64,000 nt of DNA. Source: Bradyrhizobium algeriense (GTDB taxonomy: Bacteria; Pseudomonadota; Alphaproteobacteria; Rhizobiales; Xanthobacteraceae). Each line of letters begins with the position of its first letter. Within the stretch, counting starts at the first letter, position 1. This document shows, piece by piece, positions 8,616 to 17,738 of the stretch. A program made the translations under genes and the position numbers. The stretch spans positions 4,836,001-4,900,000 of the forward strand of contig NZ_JAZHRV010000001.1 of assembly GCF_036924595.1 (NCBI RefSeq). Direction: 5' to 3'. The notes under the pieces are model-generated. The model was not told the origin of the DNA. It saw only the letters and a program-made list of their open reading frames with translations, and searched no databases.

Positions 8616-11222
8616 ATGGGCAATTGGGGCGGAAAATACCTGAACCAGACGGCATTTCGGGCGGCGCTGGGGGCGCTTTTGCTCGCCGTGGTTTTGTGCG
8701 CGGGTGCCAGTGCCCAGATCGCTGATAACGGTCCTCCGCTGGAGGGCGACGCCTATACAGCGGCGGAAACCGCCTACAAGGCGTTCGGCCAGGGCGACTA
8801 CAAGGCCTCCGCAACAAGCGCCGCAGAGGCTGTGGCGCTCCGTCCTGATCTCCTGCGGCTGCACCTTCTCCTGATCGATTCCCTGGTCGCTGCAGGCGAC
8901 CTCACCCTGGCCGAGCAGGCAACAAAGACCGCATCGGCGGCGTTTGCGGGCAACCAGGATCTCGAAGGGCGGCAAGCCAATATTCGCCAGCGCCTCGCCC
9001 AGCGGCCGGCCGGTGAAGGCTACAAGGCGCTTGAGAAGGGCGATGCCAAGGCGGCGATCCGGGCGGCGCGCAGCGCGGTCGAATATGCCCCGGATTCGAT
9101 GTCCTATCGCCTGTTGTTGCTGAGCGCCCAGCTCGCGGACAATGATTTGCCCGGCGCACTGACGACTGCCACCGAAGCCATAGCGCTCGATCGGGCAGAC
9201 TATGTCCCCCTGGTGTGGCGCGGCCACATCAACCAGCGATTGGGAAAGCGCGCCGACGCCGTTTCTGACTTTAGCGCCGCTCTCGCGGTCCCGGGCCTGA
9301 CCGAGGCTCAGCAAAAGAATATCCGCCTGATCGCCGCGGATGCGGCTCTTGCATCGGGGGACTTCAACGCCGCGATAGAGTTGTTAGGCAGCTATTCGCG
9401 AACCGATCCCAAGGTCATCACCCGACTGACCGACGCCGAAGGCGCACGCCAACGCATCGGGGTGCTGCAGAGCAACGGCAGTAGCGTGCCGGCGCCGATA
9501 CAGAATTGTTTAGCCAATGCCAGTGGCGTTCGCTGCGAGCTCGAGGCACCTCTGGTTTCGAGTATTCTGACTCCCGTTGCATCTGCTGAAGAGAAAGCTG
9601 CAGCAGAACTCTATGAGGCGAAAGAACGCGCCTATCGGGCCGAACGAGACAAGGACTACAAGTTAGCGGTCGCTGAGGCGCGCAAAGCCGTGGAGCTTGA
9701 GCCCGATGCCGTTGCGAGCCGGCTTCTGCTTGTCAACATCCTGATGGCTGCTGGCCGCCCCGGGGAGGCCGAGACAGAGGCCACCAAGGCAATCAATGCG
9801 GGGCATGCGAGCGCTGAAATCTACGCGCAACGCGGATATGCGAGGAGCAAGCTCAAGAATTTCAACGGTGCGATGTCGGACTGGGAAAACGCCCTGAAGC
9901 AGGGCCTTCCTCCCGGTCAAGCTCGCAACATCAGGCTTTCGCTCGCCGATGCCGCCGTGACTTCCAACGAGCCCCTGCGGGCATTGCGCGCGTTGCAGAA
10001 ATTGGCCGTCAGCTATGACACGGCAATCCGCAAGGCCTATGCGCTGCAGGCGCTCGGCCGAAAGGAAGAATCGTTTCCCGAGTTCAGGACCGCTGAACGG
10101 CTGGCAGCCACCGCTGTCCAGAGAGACGGCGCGTTGCGGGCGCAGATCAACACGTTGGTCGAGCTGGACCGCAAACCAGAAGCGCGTGTGCTGTTCGACC
10201 ACGCGATAGCCCGTGGCAAATTGACGTCCATCCGGGACACCGATGTTGGCTACCTGGCCGTTGCGGTCGGCAATGATGAGGTCGCGCTGGCGCGCTTCGA
10301 TCGTGCGCATGCCCATGGACAATTGCCGGCTCGGGCCACGATCGATGCGGGATATACCGCTATGCGTCGCTTCGAAAATCCAAAGGCCATCGCCTATCTG
10401 ATGGAAGGGATCGACGCCAAGGCAGACGGACGGATCAATATTGACGATCAAAAGCTGTTCGAGACGCGACGGACGGTTTCAGACCTCGCCCGCGTATGGG
10501 GCATCAACAGTTCGGTTACATACGGCAAAGTTGGTTCGGCGCCCAATCCGTTCCTGACTATAACGGCGCCCAGCAGTTACACGTCGCAACTGGGAACCGA
10601 GCTCTATTATCGCCCGGAAGGGTTCGGGTACAGGAATGGCGCGATATTCGAGCTGTTCGGTCGCCTTTTCGAAACCCTCTACGACCAGTCCGGTGGGCCG
10701 ACGGGCGGGCGCACGACACAGGGCATGGTAGGCGCCCGCTGGAAGCCGTTTTCGAACGCCAACCTGGTCTTTGAAGTCGACAAGCTGATTGCGCTTGGCG
10801 ATGCGGCGCGCGATGACACGCTGTTGCGCGCGCTCTACTCCTACACGGTCGGCACGGATCTGCGTGTTTTGGATCCGAGTTGGCCGACCTGGTATGTCTA
10901 CGCGGAGGTGGATCGCTTCCTCGAGAAGCGACAGCTGGTCGCGATCATGGAAGGCCGCTTCGGACGAAGCTTCCGGCTCGATCCCATCAGCAGCAAACTG
11001 GTATTCTTCCCGCACGCCGTGCTGGCCGCAAACTACGACGATTCATTCGCAAACCGTTCCGCCTACTCGGCCGGCGCAGGTGGTTCGTTACGCTACTGGT
11101 TCGGCGAGACAAAATACATGGCGCCGCCCTCGTACTGGGAGTTGACGCTGCAGTATCGCTGGCGCCTCGCGGGCGATCAGCGGGCTCAAGGTATTTTCGC
11201 GCAGACGTCGATCAATTATTGA
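8616..11222 (+). CDS. NfrA-like outer-membrane protein: TPR domain plus beta-barrel
   Basis: This 868-aa exported protein has a signal peptide (residues 1-34, ending ASAQ). A long superhelix of TPR-like repeats spans about residues 45-590, with repeated A..A...P[DE] units. From about residue 628 to the end there is a C-terminal domain resembling the bacteriophage N4 adsorption protein A (NfrA) C-terminal barrel. The last residue is aromatic (TSINY), as in outer-membrane barrels, and alternating aromatic strands such as YWELTLQYRWRL are visible. The TPR-plus-barrel layout also recalls PgaA/AlgK-AlgE exporters, so a role in polysaccharide export is plausible. A bidirectional terminator follows, shared with the convergent PEP-CTERM gene. 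Confidence 0.75.
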   Translation: MGNWGGKYLNQTAFRAALGALLLAVVLCAGASAQIADNGPPLEGDAYTAAETAYKAFGQGDYKASATSAAEAVALRPDLLRLHLLLIDSLVAAGDLTLAEQATKTASAAFAGNQDLEGRQANIRQRLAQRPAGEGYKALEKGDAKAAIRAARSAVEYAPDSMSYRLLLLSAQLADNDLPGALTTATEAIALDRADYVPLVWRGHINQRLGKRADAVSDFSAALAVPGLTEAQQKNIRLIAADAALASGDFNAAIELLGSYSRTDPKVITRLTDAEGARQRIGVLQSNGSSVPAPIQNCLANASGVRCELEAPLVSSILTPVASAEEKAAAELYEAKERAYRAERDKDYKLAVAEARKAVELEPDAVASRLLLVNILMAAGRPGEAETEATKAINAGHASAEIYAQRGYARSKLKNFNGAMSDWENALKQGLPPGQARNIRLSLADAAVTSNEPLRALRALQKLAVSYDTAIRKAYALQALGRKEESFPEFRTAERLAATAVQRDGALRAQINTLVELDRKPEARVLFDHAIARGKLTSIRDTDVGYLAVAVGNDEVALARFDRAHAHGQLPARATIDAGYTAMRRFENPKAIAYLMEGIDAKADGRINIDDQKLFETRRTVSDLARVWGINSSVTYGKVGSAPNPFLTITAPSSYTSQLGTELYYRPEGFGYRNGAIFELFGRLFETLYDQSGGPTGGRTTQGMVGARWKPFSNANLVFEVDKLIALGDAARDDTLLRALYSYTVGTDLRVLDPSWPTWYVYAEVDRFLEKRQLVAIMEGRFGRSFRLDPISSKLVFFPHAVLAANYDDSFANRSAYSAGAGGSLRYWFGETKYMAPPSYWELTLQYRWRLAGDQRAQGIFAQTSINY

Positions 11223-11361
11223 AAGCCGTGCACATCTGCACCCGCTTGATGCTACCGCTTCGAGCAATCAAAATGGTGGTGGCTGAGCGTCTCATTCCTT
11301 AGTGGATGTGAAACGCTTGGATGAGACTGAACAATTCAGCCAGCTCTGCTATCCAAAACAA

Positions 11362-11381
11362 AAGCCACCTTTCGGTGGCTT
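11362..11381. terminator. Bidirectional rho-independent terminator
   Basis: A perfect 8-bp stem (AAGCCACC / GGTGGCTT) surrounds a 4-base TTTC loop between two convergent genes. On the minus strand the stem is followed by TTGTTTTGG; on the plus strand by TCCATCTTTT. It can serve both the NfrA-like gene and the PEP-CTERM gene. Confidence 0.8.
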
Positions 11382-11412
11382 CCATCTTTTCGGTCGTTGC
11401 GCAGAGGTCAGA

Positions 11413-12291
11413 TCATGCCACTGCTGGCACGGGGCGGACATTGCGCCGATACATGCCAAAACCCACGCCTGCAAAACCAAGGAGCATCATGATCCAAGTG
11501 GACGGTTCAGGCACGGCGGTGGTGAACTGCACTTCGCTCAGCAGTATCCACGGCTCAAGATTTGGAGTGTATGCGCTATTCTTGAAGTCATTGACATTAT
11601 CGAGAAAGCAACCGGCGGCATCGCAACCTTCTTGGGCAACATGATTGTTGTAGTAGTTGATGCCATCCAGCAGCAAAGGCCCCCTATTCAGGGTCAAGCT
11701 GAAAGTGTCACTGGAAAGAATGGGCGTAGAAAAAGCCAAGGTAATGACTTCAGTTCCGGTGTACGGGTTACCCAGATAGTCCGTGAACGTAGTAGTGTAG
11801 CTCGGCGTTAAGATCGTATTGTTAGCTGTGGTGATCGACACACCCACCGACGCCGGCTGTCCAACGAGGCCCATGAAGCCGAGCGAACCGGCGTACGAGC
11901 TCGCTACATACAACGTAATCGTACTAACGCTCTTGCCTGCCTCAAGGTTAAAAATGATGGTGGGATCCTGATATTTCCAGCCGACGTAGTTTTGGGGCCC
12001 GAACGAATAATTCTGCGTTGGAATGACAGTGTCGGTCAGTTTGCCGGTACCGCCTGTCAGCAAGGCTTCCTTGGGAGCCCCATTTGATGGCACGACCAAT
12101 GAAGAGCCGTTGGTATTGGCATTGGCTTGAACAGAATAGGTCGAATCGAAATAGTTGTAGTTGCCGTTTTGAATCAGCCCGTTGCCGTTGTTCATCTCGT
12201 AACTGGTGACGGTAACCAGGCCGGCCGATGCAGCCGTGGAACCCAGCAGGGTAGTTGATAGAGCAATGAGCAAACGAGACCGCAGCGACAT
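11413..12291 (-). CDS. PEP-CTERM sorting-domain protein (exosortase substrate)
   Basis: This 292-aa exported protein has a Sec signal peptide (to about residue 23, SAASA). A Ser/Thr/Asn/Gly-rich mature region follows, with the pair CDAAGC. The C-terminal sorting signal is VPEPSTWIMMLLGFAGVGF, then a basic tail YRRN. By family knowledge the exosortase recognises this signal and cleaves near the PEP motif after Sec export. GAGG lies at the right distance before the ATG. The mature domain is not recognised. It ends at the shared terminator. Confidence 0.9.
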   Translation of the reverse strand: MSLRSRLLIALSTTLLGSTAASAGLVTVTSYEMNNGNGLIQNGNYNYFDSTYSVQANANTNGSSLVVPSNGAPKEALLTGGTGKLTDTVIPTQNYSFGPQNYVGWKYQDPTIIFNLEAGKSVSTITLYVASSYAGSLGFMGLVGQPASVGVSITTANNTILTPSYTTTFTDYLGNPYTGTEVITLAFSTPILSSDTFSLTLNRGPLLLDGINYYNNHVAQEGCDAAGCFLDNVNDFKNSAYTPNLEPWILLSEVQFTTAVPEPSTWIMMLLGFAGVGFGMYRRNVRPVPAVA

Positions 12292-12724
12292 ATTAAATTC
12301 CTCAAGAGGCGATCAAATAAATCGAACACCATTGTTTATTGTTACCAACTTATTACCACGGGGAATAACTAGTGCAAAGCCGCATCTTCCGCGGCAGCGT
12401 TTATCGTTAACGGCCTGATCGCGCAGGTTGTTGCAAAAGACCACCCGTTGCGTGCATCGGTTGTATTTAAGCTCTTTTCGACAAAATCTGGCTCTATTTG
12501 GTTTGGCTGACGCCATCCGGCGTGCCTTCTCAATACCGAAGAGAGGTAATTACTCAAAAGCCGTGATAACCATCGGGCAGGATTGATTCGGTCTTTAATG
12601 CCCCCTTTTATTAATTAATCACATTTAATTGCCGCCTTCCCAACCCTGTCGCCGAATCGCAAACGATTGCCCGGCCACGGACTGGTTCTGCCGCCTACCG
12701 TCAAGGCGGGACTTTGCCCCAGGA
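12292..12724. other. A+T-rich intergenic region
   Basis: This region holds the presumed promoter of the PEP-CTERM gene. It contains a strikingly A+T-rich block near 12597-12632 with TTAATTAA. No convincing coding sequence was found on either strand. Confidence 0.4.
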
Positions 12725-12997
12725 CTACCGGGCTGGTTTGCCGGCAAGGCCGGGATCGGGCACCCTTGTGAACTCGTTGGTCACACCATCCGGAGCCGGC
12801 CCGCGAAAAACGAAGAAGCCGCGGTCGGTGACGACAATGTCGCCCTTCTGAAGCAGGCTGTCGTTCATGGCCATTTCCGAGACGATCCGCTCCGCCTCAG
12901 CGGCAGAAGGCGGCGGTCGCCTGATGCGGCCGCTCTCCTGTGCAAGCGCCGCTGAGCTCAACATCAAGGCGGCCAAGACAACGAAGGCTTTCCACAT
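12725..12997 (-). CDS. Small secreted protein of unknown function
   Basis: This 90-aa protein has a clean signal peptide (MWKAFVVLAALMLSSAALAQ). The mature part includes RIRRPPPSAAEAERIVSEMA and a predicted strand-rich end GDIVVTDRGFFVFRG. The frame runs further upstream, but translation from ATG 12997 gives the proper signal peptide. It is likely periplasmic. No family was recognised. Confidence 0.6.
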   Translation of the reverse strand: MWKAFVVLAALMLSSAALAQESGRIRRPPPSAAEAERIVSEMAMNDSLLQKGDIVVTDRGFFVFRGPAPDGVTNEFTRVPDPGLAGKPAR

Positions 12998-13041
12998 GGT
13001 TTTCGTACACACAGAAGCGGACGGCCATCTGTATAACAAGA

Positions 13042-13065
13042 AAAGCCGCTTCAGCGGCGGCTTTT
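13042..13065 (-). terminator. Rho-independent terminator
   Basis: The inverted repeat AAAGCCGC / GCGGCTTT has a short loop and is flanked by A and T runs on both sides. It lies between two leftward genes, so it probably ends transcription of the upstream gene at 13086-13376. Confidence 0.65.
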
Positions 13066-13085
13066 TCCAAATCGTGGCCGAACGC

Positions 13086-13376
13086 TCAGAAATTCGCTCG
13101 GACCTTGGCCATTCCCGAGCATACCGTCGCGGCGAATCTGTTTTCTGAGCCCGTTCTCGGTTCGATGTCCGGCCGGCTATCAACCCTGTCCGACTGGCCG
13201 CGCAGGGCTCTTTCGAGCTGTCGCCAATCGCTCTCTTTGATCTCGGTCGATTCATTCAGCGCCGCAAGCAGCGCGCTCGTCAGCCTGTCCGGCATGGGTC
13301 CCATCCTCTCGCGCCATCCGGCAACCAGCCCGGCGGTCACAAGCCCGAAGAAAAATGGCGACGCAACCCACCCCAA
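13086..13376 (-). CDS. Small membrane-anchored hypothetical protein
   Basis: This protein of about 96 residues has an N-terminal hydrophobic segment (ASPFFFGLVTAGLVAGW) followed by a charged region, MPDRLTSALLAALNESTEI. The start is uncertain: only TTG is available at the position given, and the frame stays open upstream. A terminator lies just downstream. No family was recognised. Confidence 0.4.
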   Translation of the reverse strand: MGWVASPFFFGLVTAGLVAGWRERMGPMPDRLTSALLAALNESTEIKESDWRQLERALRGQSDRVDSRPDIEPRTGSENRFAATVCSGMAKVRANF

Positions 13377-13623
13377 GGCGCTTATCGCTCCGACACTATC
13401 CAGGATGGGAACCCGAGCGCGCGGCGATTCGCAAGCCGGCTAGCCGGCCTGGCCGTATCTATTCCAACTGGATGCCGAACAGTGCCCATAGCCGGGACTA
13501 GACTAGCCCTAGGGCCCGCCCCTGCTCGGGACCGCCGTGCACGGGACAGAGTATGGTCAGACTTGGTACGGTCAAGACTTGGCGCTGAACGCCGCCGATG
13601 ACGGAGATCCGGGAGCCAGCTAG

Positions 13624-13740
13624 CTAAGCCCCCAAAAGCCATCCCACGCCGGCAAATATCGCCCATAGCCAACCAACCATGGCGATCCCGATCGCTACTA
13701 AATAGAGCGGCGGAGCTAACACCTGACGTATCTTCTTCAC
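13624..13740 (-). CDS. 38-aa single-helix membrane protein (micro-operon copy 1, second gene)
   Basis: Translation starts at GTG 13740, and that GTGA overlaps the TGA stop of the preceding tiny gene, suggesting translational coupling. The product has a basic start (VKKIRQVLAPP) and one transmembrane helix containing AIGIAMVGWLW. The core A-I-x-x-A-M-V-G-W-x-W recurs in the 35-aa protein at 60604-60711. It is below the size cut-off of routine gene finding. Function is unknown; an inner-membrane location is inferred from composition. Confidence 0.65.
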   Translation of the reverse strand: MKKIRQVLAPPLYLVAIGIAMVGWLWAIFAGVGWLLGA

Positions 13741-13901
13741 TGTGAACTTCGCAAAGCTTCCGCCTCGGACAAGCGCTCCCGAAGGCGTCGCAATTCCAGA
13801 TACCGCTCCGTAATGCTGACAGCTGTGGGCTTTTTCAAAGCCTTCTTCGGCTTCTTTGATTTCGGCAGATCATCCACCGTCGTGCGGCTGTGCGCTTTCA
13901 T
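13737..13901 (-). CDS. 54-aa basic, helical protein (micro-operon copy 1, first gene)
   Basis: The ATG at 13901 follows an excellent AGGAGGGGG ribosome-binding site. The protein has a lysine-rich N-terminal part (KSKKPKKALKKP) and a helical C-terminal part with ITERYLELRRLRERL. It resembles the 54-aa product at 60435-60599: identical length, a shared R-Y-x-E-x-x-R-L-R core and a basic N-terminus. Its stop overlaps the start of the downstream membrane-peptide gene. Function is unknown; the two products may act together. Confidence 0.7.
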   Translation of the reverse strand: MKAHSRTTVDDLPKSKKPKKALKKPTAVSITERYLELRRLRERLSEAEALRSSQ

Positions 13902-14075
13902 AGGTAGCCCCCTCCTACTGCCTGAGAAAACTCAAGCAAACGATGTGCCAGTCAAAACAGGGTGATGCGACCGGAACACCAGACCAACCTTTGTCTGGCG
14001 CGTTCTTATTGAAGTTCGATAACGCTTGCGTGACCCATTTGGGGGAAGTCGTGGAAAAAAACCGCGGCGTGGTGG

Positions 14076-15263
14076 CTAGTTGGGAGTTGACCGGTCGGTC
14101 CGTATCCATTGGGACGCGGTGCCGCCTATCAACATCCGGCCGTAGAGCCGGATTTTTTTCAATGCAAAAGAGCCGAACGATAATGCCTCATGCGCAGGGA
14201 AAACCTGGCGCCCAAATCTAGACCAAGCCAGAACGACACATAAGAAAAATCCAACGAGATTGCCGCCCGCGATCACGGCGGGCAGCCACGGCCCTGCCAG
14301 CAGCGCAACAGACGAAGTCAGGACCATTGTCCCGATGATCAATAGCGCAAGGAGAGAGAGTGGCGGCACCAGAAGATCAAGCGCCAGCGCAAGGACGTTT
14401 ACGTCCCTGCGCATTAAACCGGTCACGAGAAGTCGCGGAACGAATTTTCCGATGGTGGCGAGATGACCCTGCACCCAGCGCTGACGCTGACTCTCGGTCC
14501 CCTTGGCGCTTGTCGGAAATACGCTGCTAACTTTCACAAACGGAAAGAAATACGGGGCTTGGCCGGTTTTCGCCAGATCGAGCCCTAGCTTCAAATCCTC
14601 CACCAGATGACTGCTCGCCAGTGGAACGGTGTTGATCGCATTCCAGGGAAACATCATTCCTGTCCCCATCAATTGAACAGGGCAATGAAGGTTTCTTAGT
14701 CCAAGCGGCCGAATCCAGTTTCTGAGAATCCAGGCGAACTCTGCAAAGCTGTGATTGACGGGTGAATTGTCAGCGCTTTGCATCATGAACAGCGCTTGTA
14801 CCGGCCGCTGAACGCCGTGACAGACCCGCTTCAGCCCCTCGATCAGGTCGGCCTGGAGCCGGCAGTCGGCATCGACGAAGAGGACAAAATCAGGCGGGTC
14901 CTGGCTAAGATGGGTTATGCCCCACCCCATCGCGAATCCCTTGCCAATTCTTTTGGGGTCGTTGCGGACTATGACCTCGGCCCCCGCTTCGGTCGCAACC
15001 ACCGCGGTGTCGTCGGTGCAATTATCGGCAACGACGATAATGCGGTCTCCAGCGCCAAGCTGCGCCTTGATATCCTGCAGCGTTGGATTAAGTCCCAAGC
15101 TCTCATTATGCGCAGGAACAATTACCGCGACCCGCTTCTCAATATTTAATTCCTGGACTTCGAAAGGCTCCAGCCTTGGCGCCTTGAGAGCTGCAACGAC
15201 TTCAACCAGCAGGACAGCGACGGGAACGCTGAGCAATCCAGCCATAGCGGCCAAGATCAACAT
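14076..15263 (-). CDS. Membrane glycosyltransferase family 2
   Basis: This 395-aa protein has an N-terminal helix, then a GT-A domain with VAVIVPAHNES, the nucleotide-binding DNCTDDT and the metal motif FVDADC. The acceptor/processivity motif QRQRWVQGH and a C-terminal set of membrane helices (LALALDLLVPPLSLLALLIIG) follow. This layout is that of cellulose/hyaluronan-synthase-like or EPS-building GT2 enzymes working at the cytoplasmic face of the inner membrane. It opens the EPS locus, divergent from a GT4 gene. Donor and acceptor sugars are unknown. Confidence 0.85.
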   Translation of the reverse strand: MLILAAMAGLLSVPVAVLLVEVVAALKAPRLEPFEVQELNIEKRVAVIVPAHNESLGLNPTLQDIKAQLGAGDRIIVVADNCTDDTAVVATEAGAEVIVRNDPKRIGKGFAMGWGITHLSQDPPDFVLFVDADCRLQADLIEGLKRVCHGVQRPVQALFMMQSADNSPVNHSFAEFAWILRNWIRPLGLRNLHCPVQLMGTGMMFPWNAINTVPLASSHLVEDLKLGLDLAKTGQAPYFFPFVKVSSVFPTSAKGTESQRQRWVQGHLATIGKFVPRLLVTGLMRRDVNVLALALDLLVPPLSLLALLIIGTMVLTSSVALLAGPWLPAVIAGGNLVGFFLCVVLAWSRFGRQVFPAHEALSFGSFALKKIRLYGRMLIGGTASQWIRTDRSTPN

Positions 15264-15452
15264 TTCACAAATACCGATCTCGAAACGTTTGATTTAACGT
15301 CTTTTGCAAAAAAGTGAGTATGGAAGTCAGGTATAAATATCCTGTTTCCCCCTAGATTACTACTATATTTCCCAAATAGATAAATAGGACGCGGGCCGAA
15401 TGAGCATGTTTTATCGGGCCTACTTTCGGATAAGTCAGGCAGAGCACCCTTT

Positions 15453-16667
15453 ATGAAGATCGCCTATCTGGTTAACCATTATCCGGCGATCAGCCACAGT
15501 TTCATTCGGCGCGAAATACTGGCGCTCGAACGGCTGGGTCACGAGATCCTGCGAATATCGATCCGGGGTTGGGCCGACGCGCAGCGCGGCGCCGAAGATC
15601 AGCTCGAGCAGGCCCGCACGCGTTACGTCCTGCGCGGCGGCGCCGCGCCGCTACTCGTTTCATTCTTGCGCATTCTGGCAACCAACCCCGTCGGCCTGTT
15701 TCGCGCGATCGTCTTGACATTGAAAGTCGGTCTGCGGGCGGAGCGTCCCCTCCCCGTTCATTTGATTTATCTGTTCGAGGCGTGTCAGGTGGCCCTGTGG
15801 CTGCGCAGCGAAAACGCCCAGCACCTGCACGTTCATTTCGGAACCAATTCTGCCGAAGTAGCGATGCTGGTCGGCGAGCTCGGAGGGCCGCCCTGGAGCT
15901 TCACCGCCCACGGCCCCGAAGAATTCGACAAGCCGAAGTTCATCTCGCTGCCTGAGAAAATCCGGCGGGCTCGTTTTGTCGTCGCGGTCAGTTCATTCGG
16001 GCGGAGCCAGCTCTTTCGCAATGTCCCCCATTCTTATTGGCCCAAGATAAAGGTGGTCCATTGCGGGCTTGAACCAGCCTTCTATCAAACCGATGACACC
16101 ACGGCGGCGGGCAGCGAACGGCGATTGGTTTGCGTCGGCCGCCTGTGTGAACAGAAGGGACAGTTGCTGCTGATCGAGGCGGCGCGGCTGCTGGCGGAAC
16201 GCGGAACGAAGTTCGAACTGGTGCTCGCCGGCGATGGCGAAATGCGCGGCGAGATCGAGGCGCTCGTCGCAAAGTACAAGCTGACGGGCATCGTGCGAAT
16301 AACAGGCTGGATCAGCAGCGACGAGGTTCGCTCCGAAATTCTCGCAGCGCGGACGCTGGTCTTGCCGAGCTTCGCGGAGGGCTTGCCGGTCGTCATCATG
16401 GAAGCCATGGCGTTGCGCAGACCGGTCATTAGTACGTTCGTTGCTGGAATCCCGGAGCTGGTCGAAACGGGGCAGCACGGCTGGCTTGTAGCTGCAGGGG
16501 ATGTCGAGGCGCTGGCGCGCGCAATGGACGCCTGCCTCAATGCCCCCGTGGAAACGATGATCAGAATGGGAGACGCCGCGCGCGCGAAAGTCCTTCAACA
16601 GCATGATGTGGACAAAGAAGCGAGCAAATTAATCGATCTGGTCTCGCAGTCGTTGAGAGTATCTTGA
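15453..16667 (+). CDS. Glycosyltransferase family 4
   Basis: This 404-aa GT-B enzyme begins KIAYLVNHYPAISHSFIRREI, the start seen in WcaL/EPS-type GT4 proteins. The C-terminal donor-binding half carries CVGRLCEQKGQ and the E-x7-E motif region PSFAEGLPVVIMEAMAL. It is predicted to add a sugar to a lipid-linked EPS intermediate in the cytoplasm. It is divergent from the GT2 gene, with an A+T-rich 190-bp region between them that should hold both promoters. Confidence 0.88.
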   Translation: MKIAYLVNHYPAISHSFIRREILALERLGHEILRISIRGWADAQRGAEDQLEQARTRYVLRGGAAPLLVSFLRILATNPVGLFRAIVLTLKVGLRAERPLPVHLIYLFEACQVALWLRSENAQHLHVHFGTNSAEVAMLVGELGGPPWSFTAHGPEEFDKPKFISLPEKIRRARFVVAVSSFGRSQLFRNVPHSYWPKIKVVHCGLEPAFYQTDDTTAAGSERRLVCVGRLCEQKGQLLLIEAARLLAERGTKFELVLAGDGEMRGEIEALVAKYKLTGIVRITGWISSDEVRSEILAARTLVLPSFAEGLPVVIMEAMALRRPVISTFVAGIPELVETGQHGWLVAAGDVEALARAMDACLNAPVETMIRMGDAARAKVLQQHDVDKEASKLIDLVSQSLRVS

Positions 16668-17015
16668 TGGCGAGCCGAGTCCCTCAGAATTAATTCCGGA
16701 AGCAGGGCACCGCGTGAAAAGTTGACGTTGGCTTGGCCTTAAGCCGTACCTTGCTGGCACATCATCGCATGAGCAGCAGCTCCGGCTAGTGCCGCGCAAG
16801 TGCTGAGGGGATCGGAGGTGTAGCGGCTCATGATCCAAAGCGGCGCGCACGCCGCAGGCGTCGCCGATCAGGACGGCGCCTATTTAGCCAATACCCCGCT
16901 CCGCCTGGGCTACATCATAAACGATTATCAAGCGGCAGTCGTCCTCGTTCAACACCACGCACCGATCATCTTTATCATGATCCGCGTGCGGTGCGAAAGA
17001 AGGACACCGCCTCGC
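16668..17015. other. Intergenic region without a confident gene
   Basis: A rightward 71-codon ORF (16830-17045) runs into the convergent PEP-CTERM gene and has no recognisable family; it is not called. No terminator hairpin with a T-run was found. Confidence 0.35.
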
Positions 17016-17612
17016 CTACGAGCCTGCTTGATCGAGCTGCAATGAGTCCCGCCGACGTTTTATCCGAGCAATACCCGCCAAACCAAGCAACCCTGCAATC
17101 ATCATTGCCCACGTTGACGGCTCCGGGATTGCATTCACCTGAACTTGCGATGCATTGGCCGTTTGAAATGGGCCGTACTTTGCGATTTGCCCATCAGCAC
17201 CGGTATTGGCTGGATCATCTTGTCCGGGCAACGGCGATACAAAAAAACCGCTTACGTCATCCCCTGCCGCCAGTATCGTGCTGTAAAATCCTGCGTATCC
17301 ATTAACCGCGTTAGGAACGAAACTCTTCGACCCGAGATCAAAGCCAAAATAGACGTATGCGTCGGGGTTACTCAGCTGCGAATTCACAAAGGAAAGATCA
17401 TATGATTGCCCGAGCACATTGATCGAAAAAGCGGTCAAATCAGAATAGCCAATAACCCCGGCGAGCGCCGAGTCGTAACTGAAGGACCCGCTTGCAATCA
17501 CCGTGTTCGAACTATCCGAAAAGGTGAAGCCCTCGGTAAGTGTCGCTGCATTTGCCGGGGCCAAATTAAACGCCAACCATAAACCTGCAACCAAGCCAAA
17601 ATTAAATCTCAT
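17016..17612 (-). CDS. PEP-CTERM sorting-domain protein (exosortase substrate)
   Basis: From ATG 17612 this 198-aa protein has a signal peptide (MRFNFGLVAGLWLAF, cleavage near ANA). A Ser/Asp/Tyr-rich mature domain follows. The sorting signal is IPEPSTWAMMIAGLLGLAG, then basic IKRRRDS. Upstream in-frame starts (17624, 17675) would precede a less natural signal peptide. It is the last gene of the leftward run from epsD through the exosortase, making it a likely dedicated substrate of that exosortase. The mature domain is not recognised. Confidence 0.88.
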   Translation of the reverse strand: MRFNFGLVAGLWLAFNLAPANAATLTEGFTFSDSSNTVIASGSFSYDSALAGVIGYSDLTAFSINVLGQSYDLSFVNSQLSNPDAYVYFGFDLGSKSFVPNAVNGYAGFYSTILAAGDDVSGFFVSPLPGQDDPANTGADGQIAKYGPFQTANASQVQVNAIPEPSTWAMMIAGLLGLAGIARIKRRRDSLQLDQAGS

Positions 17613-17738
17613 TGCCAGCCCCATGACTTTAAGTCTGCCAGCAGCATTGAATAAGAAAGTGATTCGCGTCAACAAATTGCTCGGGCCAGAGCCAGCACAC
17701 GTGAGTAGTCAGGTCAGCATCGAACTTCCCTGAGCTTC

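Noticed and set aside
16830..17045. A 71-codon plus-strand ORF
   Set aside because: It runs into the convergent PEP-CTERM gene, the SD-like GGAGG is too far from the start, and no family is seen.
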